Source of the DNA: a virus
Length of the DNA: 26,694 nucleotides
Strand: one strand, 5' to 3'
Virus record (IMG/VR): IMGVR_UViG_3300010883_000360
Location: 1-26,694 of that record
In this document: in pieces, positions 17,680 through 26,592 of the stretch
How the letters are laid out: each line of letters starts with the position of its first letter
Numbering within the stretch: position 1 is the stretch's first letter
Notes under the pieces: generated by a model
Told to the model about the DNA's origin: nothing
Database searches by the model: none
What the model saw: the letters and a program-made list of their open reading frames with translations, nothing else
Program-made: the position numbers and the translations under genes

Positions 17680-20600
17680 TACCTTCTCCTACCTCCGGGA
17701 CTCAAGCTGCCACCGACTCGTTGCTCCTCAACAATAACGCGCTTGACCGCATCTGCTATTCTTTTAGACAATTCCTTGGAGCTACTACCGTTATCCGAGC
17801 TTATATCTTGTCCGCCTTGCTGAGGTCCTGCGTTTTTATCTGTTTCACTATTTGACCCAGTGGAAACATTAATACTAATGTTGTTTGTATTAGAGGATGG
17901 CGCTGAAAGGCCCCGCACAGCGCCTCCTGCTTGGTAGCCGCTTCCTAGGCCGTATCTCTGAACCACTCCTCCGTATTGCCTCTTAGGAGGTTTAGGAGCA
18001 TCGAAACCAATTGGCTCCTTGGTAGAAAAATCCCTTGGGCCCGTCCATGCTTTATCCTTTTTAAACCAACCTTTTTCAGAGGCTGCATCCATTCCCTTAA
18101 ACACGGCTGCACTGGCCATCATAGTAGCAAAGCTGGTCCATAGCGCTCTCTTTTCTGCTTTTTTAGCTTTGCGCTTTTCCTCTTTGGCTCTCATGCTCTC
18201 CAATAATTCGTCCAACTCTGGACTACCAGTGGCATAATAAAGGCCACTCATTCTACTACTCAAAGGATCTTCATTTAAAGCCATGCGTCCCCCAAAGCGA
18301 GGGGCTGCCCCAAAATTAATCTTATCTAAAGCAGCTGGCCCTCCCATTGCTGCTACTGCGTTTCTATTCAACACATATTCGTGAGGTTCCGCCATGATAG
18401 GAATCTTGTCTCCGCTTCCTGAACCGGGAACAGATAAGCCTCCTTGAGCATGAATAAAACCTCCATTTCGAAAAGCAGGCTCCTTTTTCCCCCCACCCGG
18501 AATAGACCCCACAATATTGGTAGCAATCCTCTGTAAAAATGCGCCACGAACCATCTTCAAAACATCAACTGCCATAGCTCTCATAGCATCACCAATACTC
18601 TGGGCTCCATCTAGCCCAGCCTCCATTGCGCTAACCAACCCATCTCTGAGTTTGACCGGCAGCTGTTCGCCCAATAAATTAAATATTGTTTCTCCCTCTT
18701 CGCGTACTGTGCCCATCCCTGTAGCCCAACCTGCACTAAACTGTGTGTCCAAAAACGCCTGTTGTTTTTTCAGGAGGTCCGTGGTTGAAACCAATAGTTC
18801 TTGTCTTCTTTCTTCTTCTTTATTTATATCTTCTACCGAATTTAGTTGTATCAACAAGCCTTTTGCAGCTTCTTTAATGGAAACATTCTTGCTCTTTTCT
18901 AAACTCTCTAGTGCGCTTCTTGCATCCTTAATTTCCTGAAGTACAATTGTTTTACTTTCAGCTTTGCCGCCCTTTTGGCCGCTACCCGTCCCAAAGTCGA
19001 CATCAAGTCCCATGAAATTTCTGATGCCACCTTTTTTGGCGCCACCTGTTCCGGGTATTACCGTGGCTCTTGCTCCACCAGTGGTGGTATCAGTCATCGG
19101 ATCTAATCCGATACCTACTGGACCAACAGAACCACGATAATTGGCGGTACTCCACTTAATCTTATCTAGAGTAGCGGCATCTTTTCTCATTTGATTGGGA
19201 TCTTTGCCTTGAGAGATCCATAGGCTGTTTTGTCCTTCGTCTTTTAATGTTTTAGTATTAGTTTCTAATGCTTTGACCAGCTTTTGCTGCTGGGTGATCA
19301 TTTGCTGTGTTATACTCGTTTCTATTTTTATGGCGCTTATTAATTCAATCTTTTTCTCTACATCTTTTTTCGTCTCATTCAATAAATCGTCTCGCATCTT
19401 TAAGTCTAGAGCGTCGGATTTAGCTTTTTCCTCGATCTGTTGACGCGCAACGCCTTGATTAATGGCCCTAATAGCTCCCTCTAGTTGTGACTGCCTGTCG
19501 ATTTTCTCTACACCCGTCATTCCCTGAAAAGTGCGAGAGTTAGCAAGTTGAAACTGCAAGCCAGCAGTAGCCACATCGGCGCCTGTACGCAACTGAGCCA
19601 TCCGAAGATCAGAGCCGCCTTGAATTTTTTTCTGCTGAAGGATTGCGTCTCGCTCCCTTTCAATGTTACGTGCTTTTATTTCTTCAATCTTAAATTTTAT
19701 TCTATTTAGGCGTTCTTCTTTATCTACAACAGCCGAGGCCTTGTCCCATGTTATTCTTAATTCGCTAGCAACCTTTTGAATTTGCGCATGTTCCACCTTA
19801 CCCCCAGCCTTTTGGCCTGCTTTGCCCTCTAGCATCTCAAGTCCCGTGTCGATATCTCCAGACATAAAAGTATTTAAAACTTCGGAAAGCTCAACAAAAC
19901 CTTCCGCCCCTTTGTTAACGCGCGTCTCCATGGCCCCTCTTATTTTAGACAAGTTAGCTTGATTAAACTTAGCAGCCGCTGTGCTTCTTTTTTGCTCAAT
20001 AACGGTTTCTCCCGCACTGCGCCGCATACCAGCCGCTTCAGTAGGAGACAGTGCTCCCGACAACAAAGAAAGGCGCCCTCCCAAAATGGCAGCTCGCTCT
20101 GCAATATTAGTATCAATTTCCGTAGTAAGAACAGAGATATCTTCAATCATCTTCAAGTAGGGGTTCATGAATCCACTCATCGTTTGAAGAAATTCTGTTT
20201 GGATTTTTGCAGCATTATCAATGATGGTTGTTTTGCCACTCTCTGCAAAAGCATGTTTCCGAAGCTCTTGCAACGACTGTATGATTCCTTTTGTACCTCT
20301 TGTCGTATCTCCCACAGAAAGTTTTACGCTCATATTGTCCAAAGCGCCTACAAAATCTCCAAACGCCTCTAATTCTGCTCCTGTTAAAGACTTTAAACCC
20401 TCTCCCCCTAACTCTTGAAAGTCTTTTATCATGGTGCTTTCAAATGTAAGGGGGCTTTTTAAGTTGCTGGCCATTTTATCTTGGAGCTTTTTTACCTCTT
20501 CTTCGTCTAAACCGCCCAATAGTAATTTTAAAAAATCTTTATTAGCTGAAGCAAATTTTTGAGGATCAAATACATCCATCTTTTTTGTAAATGTTTCCAA

Positions 20601-23600
20601 GTCAATATCCCCCTCAGCACTTTCACGCCAGTCCTGCCATGTTACCTCCTTATTGTCGAAAAATTTACCTTTTCCTGTTTTTACTGATTCGGCGGATACA
20701 GCTGCCATGCGGACTTTTCTTTCGCTAGATACGGCATCAGCAAAAGCTTCTAATTTTTTTGTCATTTCTCCAACATTGGTTCCCGCCTCCAAAAAATCTT
20801 TTTCTAGATCAGTCCCGGCCAATGCATCTAATGCGGCCTTGGCGTCTTTTGTCGCGCTTGCCAAGTCTTTTTCATTAGTAGCTAACGAAATATCCTTCAT
20901 TGCTTGTACATAGGACTCTCCCGCAGTTCCGGTTTTCGCTATCGTTGATTCAAACTCTTGCATCTCTTTAGACATGCTCTCTAAAGACTGAGCGCTCATA
21001 ATCGCCGCGGTAGCTAACCCACCTATACCTCCGACGGCTGCGCCAATTGCTGTCCCCGGTCCCGGGGCAATCATCGAACCTATACCCGCACCAGTCCCTA
21101 AACCGGTCAAAGCTCCGCCAGTTAAGCTTCCTGCTCGCCCTCCTATTGCTTGTTCCGCCATACCTCCGATCATAGGAGCGCCCATCATAAGAGCCATACC
21201 GCCCATACCGCCCATACGGCCGCCCGCTCCTTTGGCTAAATGCTTCTTGTAGTCAGCAACACCTGCTTTGGTGCGAGGGAATCCAAGATCCGCCATAGCC
21301 TTGGTGCTGACGCCTTTAAAAGGGGAGACAGCAAAGTTTGGTACATCCTTTAATCCTCTTGGTTCATCTATTTTATTAGTAACAGCTAGCCCTGCTGGGT
21401 TCCGTGGGCTGTGGAATCGTGGAGAGGTATTAATGCGAATAGCCGCCGAAGGGACTCCTGCCGCTTTTTCTCTGCCAATAGCCGCTCCAAGCCCCCCTCC
21501 TGCAAAATTAGGAATATAACCACTAGCAAACGTGGGCAATCCACGTTGAGCAAGCGTTTCCCCCATTGGAGTCTTCAGATTTATACCGTCTAAAGCGCTC
21601 TTGCCGCCTCTTATGTTGCCCATTATCTTCACAGCCGACTTAACTGCTGGAATGCCGAATTCCTTCATTGCTCCCGGAACGGCCGCCGCGAGGGGCAAAC
21701 CAGCCGCCGCCCCAGTCGCATAGTGTCGGGCCAACCAATTCACCGCTTGCGCAATTTTATTTTGACCTAATTTAGCTAATAGGGTGTAACGCGCTTGCTG
21801 TAATTTATCGATCATGCTTTTGCCAACCTTCGCGCCCCTCCCTAGAAGACCAGCACTACCCATTTCTTTTTTGGTCAACATAGCTTTAGTCATAAACGGC
21901 GTCAAGTTGACTGGAAGCCCCCTCCCTGCAAAATTAGGCACATAACCCCTAGAGGCTCCGCGCTTACCCTTTGCGCGAGGTGGCGCTAACAATCCGCGGC
22001 TCTGTAAATGCGCTTCAATTTTAGGAGCTGTCAAAGAATCCCCAAAAGCCTTAGGGATTAAGGAGGCAATATTAGGGGCCGAATCCTGCCTTTTCGCATC
22101 TGCCCTTGTTACATGTTTACCCTTGAAGGCAAATTTCCTCAAACGAGAAGCCATTTTTCCTGTTTCTTCAAAGTCAAAGCGAGCCCCTTCGTCTGAGTCG
22201 AACTTGCTTGACTGACCAGATGCTACTTTAAGGGCGGATTCCAATATTGCGCCTTCGGCGCTAGTAGAAAAAACCTGACCGCGCTTTTGTGTTAAACCTT
22301 CAAGAAATGCCTTTCCGTCATTCTTCAGCATCTTACCAAACATTGACTTAGCATATTTCCCTAAAGCTGGAACCATATTTTGGTTTAATGTCTCAGAAAA
22401 GTCTTTTGCAAGCGCTTCTTTATCTCCGCCTTTACTTAGTTTGTTTAACCCCTTCACCGGAATGCGTGATAAACTAATAGGCATTGTTGGATTTTGTCTG
22501 GCGAATTGAGCTAAACGAGGGCTTTTAATGCTCTTTGCTTTTTCGCCAGCTATCATTTTACCCAGCGTGGTACTCGTGCTTTGCATGTTGGCTCTATTCT
22601 GAATTCCAACGATAGCTCCTACACCTAAACTTTTTGGCCCAGAAGCCCTAAGAAAGATTCCCCCTTTAGCGTTAGCCTTATCTCTAGCCACCGCGGCTTT
22701 GGTAGTCATCTTATTAACTCGCTCTGCTCCGGTTTTTCCGTACTTACTTCCTACGTTTGTTTTTTGTATATCATGCGCACTAATAGTCCCACCTTGGACA
22801 CCCCTCATCAAACCTGTCATCGTCGACCCACTTTGCTGCAAATACTGGGCCGGAGTCGTCATCGCAAAATTGGGCACATAACCTTGAGCAGCTGTAATCT
22901 TTTTGGCTCCTTGCGGCAAACCACCATTAGCTTGCACCATCGCCGGATTAAATATAGCTGAGCCACCGCCCCTAAAATTAGGAACAATGTGCTCGCCCGT
23001 ATTAGCAACCATGGAGCCCTGTCGCCCTCCTCCAAATGCAAAATTAGGAATATGCACTGGGCGAGCTGACGAACTCACCCCTCCTGTCCCCCGACGAATA
23101 TCATGCATTTCGCCTGCTACACCGGGAATATAACCAGAAGCCCCTCTTCCGAATGCCCCACGACCCTTTGGCACAATTGCACCCATCTTATTGGTGGTCA
23201 TCCCTGCGGCGGCTAAATTACGAGCAATGGCAGCCGTGGTAACAGCTTGCGCTGCAAACGCCGTTTCTGCTTTTTGAGCCGCTCCCAGTAAAATGCCTGC
23301 TTGTACTGCTGCATTTCCTTCCGCAGTAGCAATCTTCTGAACAAGGCCCGCATCCGTAGAAAGCATGGCGCTAATAGTAGCCTCAAGCTTAGCTCGTTTT
23401 TGGGTTTCATTGGTAATGCCGACAAGAGTCGGCAGTGCTTTGGTGATATAGCTAAGAGTTTTAAATACTGTAATCCCAATCACAGAAATAGCTGAGACCA
23501 TCCCGGGACCCGCTATAATATTACGTAATCCTTTCAGAAATCCGTTCGCAAAATCAGACCCTACACCTTCCCCGTCAAGCAGATTATTAATACCTTCCGT

Positions 23601-24794
23601 AAGAGCCTTGAAAGGCCCTAAAATAGCTCGAGCAATAGGCTCAAAGGTTATTTTACCAACGTTTTCTTGGAGTCTCGTAAGCTCTGTTCCTGTTTGAGAA
23701 ATTAAAGCGCTCAGAGTCCGGTTTAACCTCTGGTTTGCCATGTCGGCCTGATCGGTAGCTCCAACCGAGACTTCGAGGGCTCGATTGTAAACCTGATAGT
23801 CACTATTTAAATCCTTAACGAGAGCAGAAAGAATATTCGCTTGGAAAACACCTGCTACCTGCTCTCGCAAATAAGCCTTGCTTGAATCCTCTAAAGTTTG
23901 ATATGTGCCTGCAAAAGACTTTAAAATACGCATCGCAGGTAACGTGTTTCCCTCGATATCCCTAACAGCAATATTATAAGACTCTAAAGCTTTCAAGGTA
24001 TCTTGGCGCTGCAAACGCGTAAAAATCGTTTTCATAGCATTACCTATAACAGCCCCTCCTCGTCCTGTTTGTTGCTGAACAGCGGCAACCGTCGCATTCA
24101 GCTCGTCAAACCCTACCTTCGCATCTACCGCAGAAGAACCAACTCGCCCCAGCGCCTCCATTAAATCACGAGCCGAAACAGCAAACTTTGTTTCCACGGC
24201 TACAAATTTATTTACAGCGCTTGTTGTGGTGATCGCGCTTTTCTGGAAAGCGTTCACTGTGGCCGTCAAGGAAGTAACGGCTTTTTCGGCATTCACTCCC
24301 GTCAACCTGACCAATGTTAAAGCATCAGCAGTTCTCTTCAAAACTTCTTCTGTCTTTAAACCTTGTCGGCCAAATTCTAAAGCAGCTTTTGCTACGTCCT
24401 CAAATGCCGTGGCTGTCTTTTTGCCTATACCAAATAATTCGTCAGCAAAGCGAGAAAACTCTTTGTTGCTGATTCCTAAAATTCGATTAATATCTGCAAA
24501 TTGCTTTTGAACAGTGATCGTTGTTGTGGCAAGCTCTTTAAAAGCTTTAGAAATACCACCAATAACAGCTGTAGAAGCGCCGAAAGCAATGACACGGGCA
24601 TTGGAAGCTGCTAATGCAGATTCAAATTTATCTAAATCTCCCGTTATCCGCCCCAACGGCTGACGGAACCCTTTTTCATTGACCTTAAGATTAAGTTTGC
24701 TTTTGCCTGCTTTAGACCTATTAAAAGTATCTACGCCTTTTTGGATAGAGGCTTGAAGCCTTTTGTCATTAATGATGGCATCGAGTTTGATCAT
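17679..24794 (-). CDS. Tail tape measure protein, TP901-like, with PNFA repeats
   Basis: The 2371-residue protein is the largest gene and sits after the two chaperone-position genes. Residues about 90-330 match the TP901-type tape measure core (AALEFGRQGLKTEEVLKRTA, GVNAEKAVTSLTA, RGGAVIGNAMKTIFTRLQ). About 550-1160 holds six [I/V]PNF motifs and embedded modules. About 1190-1265 is a Gly/Met/Ala-rich hydrophobic zone (GGMGGMALMMGAPMIGG onward) that could insert in membranes. About 1270-2100 is mainly helical and charged. About 2120-2170 has the C-terminal motif common to tape measures (SGDKIPIMAEPHEYVLNRNAV and the following MGG-x-AAL). The protein would span the tail tube and be ejected with the DNA. 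At about 0.15 nm per helical residue it could set a tail of up to roughly 350 nm, less if the embedded modules are folded. The start ATG 24794 has no Shine-Dalgarno but lies downstream of the GTGTATA element. Confidence 0.93.
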   Translation of the reverse strand: MIKLDAIINDKRLQASIQKGVDTFNRSKAGKSKLNLKVNEKGFRQPLGRITGDLDKFESALAASNARVIAFGASTAVIGGISKAFKELATTTITVQKQFADINRILGISNKEFSRFADELFGIGKKTATAFEDVAKAALEFGRQGLKTEEVLKRTADALTLVRLTGVNAEKAVTSLTATVNAFQKSAITTTSAVNKFVAVETKFAVSARDLMEALGRVGSSAVDAKVGFDELNATVAAVQQQTGRGGAVIGNAMKTIFTRLQRQDTLKALESYNIAVRDIEGNTLPAMRILKSFAGTYQTLEDSSKAYLREQVAGVFQANILSALVKDLNSDYQVYNRALEVSVGATDQADMANQRLNRTLSALISQTGTELTRLQENVGKITFEPIARAILGPFKALTEGINNLLDGEGVGSDFANGFLKGLRNIIAGPGMVSAISVIGITVFKTLSYITKALPTLVGITNETQKRAKLEATISAMLSTDAGLVQKIATAEGNAAVQAGILLGAAQKAETAFAAQAVTTAAIARNLAAAGMTTNKMGAIVPKGRGAFGRGASGYIPGVAGEMHDIRRGTGGVSSSARPVHIPNFAFGGGRQGSMVANTGEHIVPNFRGGGSAIFNPAMVQANGGLPQGAKKITAAQGYVPNFAMTTPAQYLQQSGSTMTGLMRGVQGGTISAHDIQKTNVGSKYGKTGAERVNKMTTKAAVARDKANAKGGIFLRASGPKSLGVGAIVGIQNRANMQSTSTTLGKMIAGEKAKSIKSPRLAQFARQNPTMPISLSRIPVKGLNKLSKGGDKEALAKDFSETLNQNMVPALGKYAKSMFGKMLKNDGKAFLEGLTQKRGQVFSTSAEGAILESALKVASGQSSKFDSDEGARFDFEETGKMASRLRKFAFKGKHVTRADAKRQDSAPNIASLIPKAFGDSLTAPKIEAHLQSRGLLAPPRAKGKRGASRGYVPNFAGRGLPVNLTPFMTKAMLTKKEMGSAGLLGRGAKVGKSMIDKLQQARYTLLAKLGQNKIAQAVNWLARHYATGAAAGLPLAAAVPGAMKEFGIPAVKSAVKIMGNIRGGKSALDGINLKTPMGETLAQRGLPTFASGYIPNFAGGGLGAAIGREKAAGVPSAAIRINTSPRFHSPRNPAGLAVTNKIDEPRGLKDVPNFAVSPFKGVSTKAMADLGFPRTKAGVADYKKHLAKGAGGRMGGMGGMALMMGAPMIGGMAEQAIGGRAGSLTGGALTGLGTGAGIGSMIAPGPGTAIGAAVGGIGGLATAAIMSAQSLESMSKEMQEFESTIAKTGTAGESYVQAMKDISLATNEKDLASATKDAKAALDALAGTDLEKDFLEAGTNVGEMTKKLEAFADAVSSERKVRMAAVSAESVKTGKGKFFDNKEVTWQDWRESAEGDIDLETFTKKMDVFDPQKFASANKDFLKLLLGGLDEEEVKKLQDKMASNLKSPLTFESTMIKDFQELGGEGLKSLTGAELEAFGDFVGALDNMSVKLSVGDTTRGTKGIIQSLQELRKHAFAESGKTTIIDNAAKIQTEFLQTMSGFMNPYLKMIEDISVLTTEIDTNIAERAAILGGRLSLLSGALSPTEAAGMRRSAGETVIEQKRSTAAAKFNQANLSKIRGAMETRVNKGAEGFVELSEVLNTFMSGDIDTGLEMLEGKAGQKAGGKVEHAQIQKVASELRITWDKASAVVDKEERLNRIKFKIEEIKARNIERERDAILQQKKIQGGSDLRMAQLRTGADVATAGLQFQLANSRTFQGMTGVEKIDRQSQLEGAIRAINQGVARQQIEEKAKSDALDLKMRDDLLNETKKDVEKKIELISAIKIETSITQQMITQQQKLVKALETNTKTLKDEGQNSLWISQGKDPNQMRKDAATLDKIKWSTANYRGSVGPVGIGLDPMTDTTTGGARATVIPGTGGAKKGGIRNFMGLDVDFGTGSGQKGGKAESKTIVLQEIKDARSALESLEKSKNVSIKEAAKGLLIQLNSVEDINKEEERRQELLVSTTDLLKKQQAFLDTQFSAGWATGMGTVREEGETIFNLLGEQLPVKLRDGLVSAMEAGLDGAQSIGDAMRAMAVDVLKMVRGAFLQRIATNIVGSIPGGGKKEPAFRNGGFIHAQGGLSVPGSGSGDKIPIMAEPHEYVLNRNAVAAMGGPAALDKINFGAAPRFGGRMALNEDPLSSRMSGLYYATGSPELDELLESMRAKEEKRKAKKAEKRALWTSFATMMASAAVFKGMDAASEKGWFKKDKAWTGPRDFSTKEPIGFDAPKPPKRQYGGVVQRYGLGSGYQAGGAVRGLSAPSSNTNNISINVSTGSNSETDKNAGPQQGGQDISSDNGSSSKELSKRIADAVKRVIVEEQRVGGSLSPGGRRR
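21330..23150 (-). repeat. GY[I/V]PNFA motif series inside the tape measure gene
   Basis: Six copies of [I/V]PNF[A/R] occur at about residues 581, 603, 640, 951, 1095 and 1151 of the tape measure protein, with a degenerate GYIPGVAG at about 553. At the DNA level three copies keep a nearly identical core (plus-strand GCAAAATTRGG followed by CATAACC or ATATAACC near 21500, 21930 and 22865). The spacing is irregular, from about 20 to 310 residues, and different sequence lies between the copies. The motifs therefore look like boundaries around inserted modules rather than a uniform tandem repeat. Confidence 0.8.
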
Positions 24795-24800
24795 AGTGCG

Positions 24801-24826
24801 CTATTTAGTAAAATATACACTTTTTT
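24801..24826 (-). promoter_or_regulatory. AAAAAAGTGTATAT...AAATAG element before the tape measure gene
   Basis: The 48-nt gap 24795-24842 between the chaperone-position gene and the tape measure start carries, on the minus strand, six A followed by GTGTATAT and, six nt later, AAATAG. The copy before the plus-strand gene at 26660 has the same two blocks without the spacer. The distance from GTGTATA to the ATG is 19 nt here. A late promoter for the tape measure and downstream genes is the simplest reading, but no experiment is implied. Confidence 0.42.
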
Positions 24827-24842
24827 CAAATGTTTGTTCACC

Positions 24843-25829
24843 CTATGTCATCGTTTCCATTAAATCGTTCATATCCATTTTTCCTCCTTTTGCCTTTAAC
24901 ATGGAACTAAGTGATCGCCCTTGTGGATTTTGCTGTTCCCCTAAATACTCGTAATCTTCTTTTGTTGCTCCCATGACGGTCGAAGCCCCATCTTTATCTA
25001 AATTGCTTAGGGCGTCTTTTGCTTTATCTTGTGAGTTTACATAATCAATAATCTTTGCAGGATCTTTCCTAATAGCTTCTGGGATTTTTGGGTGAGTTTC
25101 GAAAATATTTTTAAACATACGAGTAAACACAATCAACTTGACTTGAAGGGAAGAAAGATCAAATAGAGGTTTGTTATAAAAGTTCATTACGCTATCAGCA
25201 AAAGGAAAATAAGCCGCATAAAAATCCTCCAAAGTTAATCTTTGTACGTTATCATCATCAACTTGAGCAACTTTTTGATTATACTGCCCAACAAGATGTG
25301 CCATTTCAGATTGAGTGATCTCGTCTATAGCTATCTGATCCAAAAGAGGGTCAAGAAGCAACTCATCTTTAAAAAAAGATTTTAAAATATAAAAATCACT
25401 AACTCGGTTACGCGCATATTTTTCACAAGTGTGTCCTATAAGCTCCTCTTTTTTGGCTTCTAGCTCCACCAATTTTATTTTGGCCTCTTCCAGTTGAACC
25501 TCGTTCTTATCGAGATCACTTTTGAGATATAGTTGTTCCCGGGTTTTAGTTACGCCTTCAAGATAGGCTTTCTGCTCATCTACAATTCTTTGATCTTCAT
25601 CAACCCATAACTCTTCTTCCTTGAGTCTTTCTAGGGCTTCCTCCCTAGTAGGCAAACCTTTCTTTTTGGCTCTGTCAAAATAAGATTGATCTATTTCCTC
25701 TAAATCTACCTGATCTAAAGTAGACAAGTGTTTAATGTAAACAGCTTGACCCTTCCAGATACCTTGGGAAAAACCTTGAACAATATCCCTAAATATATAC
25801 CTAAGATTTATCTTCTTCGGTGGGCTCAT
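24843..25829 (-). CDS. Tail-assembly-chaperone-position protein (gpT-like slot)
   Basis: This 328-residue charged protein lies directly before the tape measure gene, where lambda has the T part of the gpG/gpGT chaperones. I do not recognise its family from sequence alone. Visible features are a hydrophobic/aromatic N-terminus (INLRYIFRDIVQGFSQGIW), a long Glu/Lys-rich probable coiled coil at about 60-135, a HTCEKYARNRVSDFYI segment, and a flexible Gly/Met/Lys-rich C-terminus. Its ATG at 25829 lies inside the preceding gene (29-nt overlap), in the +1 frame, right after an in-frame TAG and with no Shine-Dalgarno. It may therefore be made by coupled restart or as a +1/-2 frameshift extension of the upstream protein. 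Being larger than the lambda proteins, it should be treated as a positional call. Confidence 0.7.
   Translation of the reverse strand: MSPPKKINLRYIFRDIVQGFSQGIWKGQAVYIKHLSTLDQVDLEEIDQSYFDRAKKKGLPTREEALERLKEEELWVDEDQRIVDEQKAYLEGVTKTREQLYLKSDLDKNEVQLEEAKIKLVELEAKKEELIGHTCEKYARNRVSDFYILKSFFKDELLLDPLLDQIAIDEITQSEMAHLVGQYNQKVAQVDDDNVQRLTLEDFYAAYFPFADSVMNFYNKPLFDLSSLQVKLIVFTRMFKNIFETHPKIPEAIRKDPAKIIDYVNSQDKAKDALSNLDKDGASTVMGATKEDYEYLGEQQNPQGRSLSSMLKAKGGKMDMNDLMETMT
25801..25829 (-). other. Gene overlap, candidate programmed frameshift site
   Basis: The last ten codons of the upstream gene (GAT GAG CCC ACC GAA GAA GAT AAA TCT TAG) are read one base later as ATG AGC CCA CCG AAG AAG ATA. Only within these 29 nt are both frames open, because a TAG closes the second frame just upstream. 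A +1 move at CCC to CCA, or a -2 move in the GAAGAAG stretch, would fuse the two proteins. No classical -1 slippery heptamer is present and a -1 shift would not enter the second frame. Confidence 0.35.
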
Positions 25830-26592
25830 CTACAGGGTCATAAGTAAGATCCTCTACGATCTTTTGAAAGTCTTCTTTTGTAGGATTGCCACTAAAGTAC
25901 CAGTAGCTCATTAGCGCTGTAATTTTGGATTGAACCAACATAAAAAGCTCGTCCTCCTCTTCGTCTTTTTTATAAAAAACATCAACTCGATCCTCTAGTG
26001 TTTTTCCGGGGAAGAGAGATGTGACCTTTTCCTCCTCAGGCTCCTTGTAATATACTAAATTCAAAAGATACCATAGTATTACTCTATTCTGGGCCTTAAC
26101 ATCAGCTGTATGGTTAAAAAGACTTTGATAAGAAGACTCTAATTCCACAATGTCCCGACGAACAAGCGCCATTTGCCCGTAGATTTTTTTAGACTTTTCA
26201 CTCAGCGCTCCACTTTTTTTTCCACTTGTTTGCACGCCTCTTTTTGCCGCTTGGGTTTCCAAGTCTGAAAGAGAGCCGTATAGATCCACCAAACGTTCCG
26301 CATCTTTTTCTGTCAAAATGCCTCCTGTATCGGAATATTTTTTAGCCAACATAGCTTTGGTTAAAACTCCCTTTTTGACACAACGGCTAATTTCAATGGA
26401 ATATTCCATATCGGCATCTTCAAGTTGGCGCCTAGTAGGCTCTTTCAGGACTATCTCATAAGGCATTTTTTTCGTGACCTTTTTGGAGATTTCTATCTCT
26501 TCCTCTTTGCCTGCCTTGTTTTTTCGCTTTTCTTTGGTCTTTTCTTGGACCTCTTTGGTCATTTCGACTGTAAAACTATAAATAGACTTCAT
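25801..26592 (-). CDS. Tail-assembly-chaperone-position protein (gpG-like slot)
   Basis: The 263-residue, highly charged protein is the first gene of the minus-strand operon. It begins with a Lys/Glu-rich stretch (residues 10-45, EKTKEKRKNKAGKEEE), then EPTRRQLEDADMEYSIEISR and KGVLTKAMLAKKYSDTGG, a probable coiled coil, and a helical part with HTADVKAQNRVILWYLLNL. The C-terminal tail is acidic (DPVDEPTEEDKS). No enzyme motif is visible. The position two genes before the tape measure and the overlap with the next frame match the gpG/gpGT arrangement of tail assembly chaperones, which coat the tape measure before the tube polymerises. The family is not certain. The ATG at 26592 has an AT-rich leader without a Shine-Dalgarno. 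Confidence 0.72.
   Translation of the reverse strand: MKSIYSFTVEMTKEVQEKTKEKRKNKAGKEEEIEISKKVTKKMPYEIVLKEPTRRQLEDADMEYSIEISRCVKKGVLTKAMLAKKYSDTGGILTEKDAERLVDLYGSLSDLETQAAKRGVQTSGKKSGALSEKSKKIYGQMALVRRDIVELESSYQSLFNHTADVKAQNRVILWYLLNLVYYKEPEEEKVTSLFPGKTLEDRVDVFYKKDEEEDELFMLVQSKITALMSYWYFSGNPTKEDFQKIVEDLTYDPVDEPTEEDKS

Noticed and set aside
18517-18939. Plus-strand ORF of 140 codons
   Set aside because: It is antisense to the tape measure C-terminal region and has no support of its own.
21330-23150. PNFA-bounded segments as inteins
   Set aside because: They lack an N-terminal Cys/Ser splice block and the C-terminal His-Asn motif of inteins.
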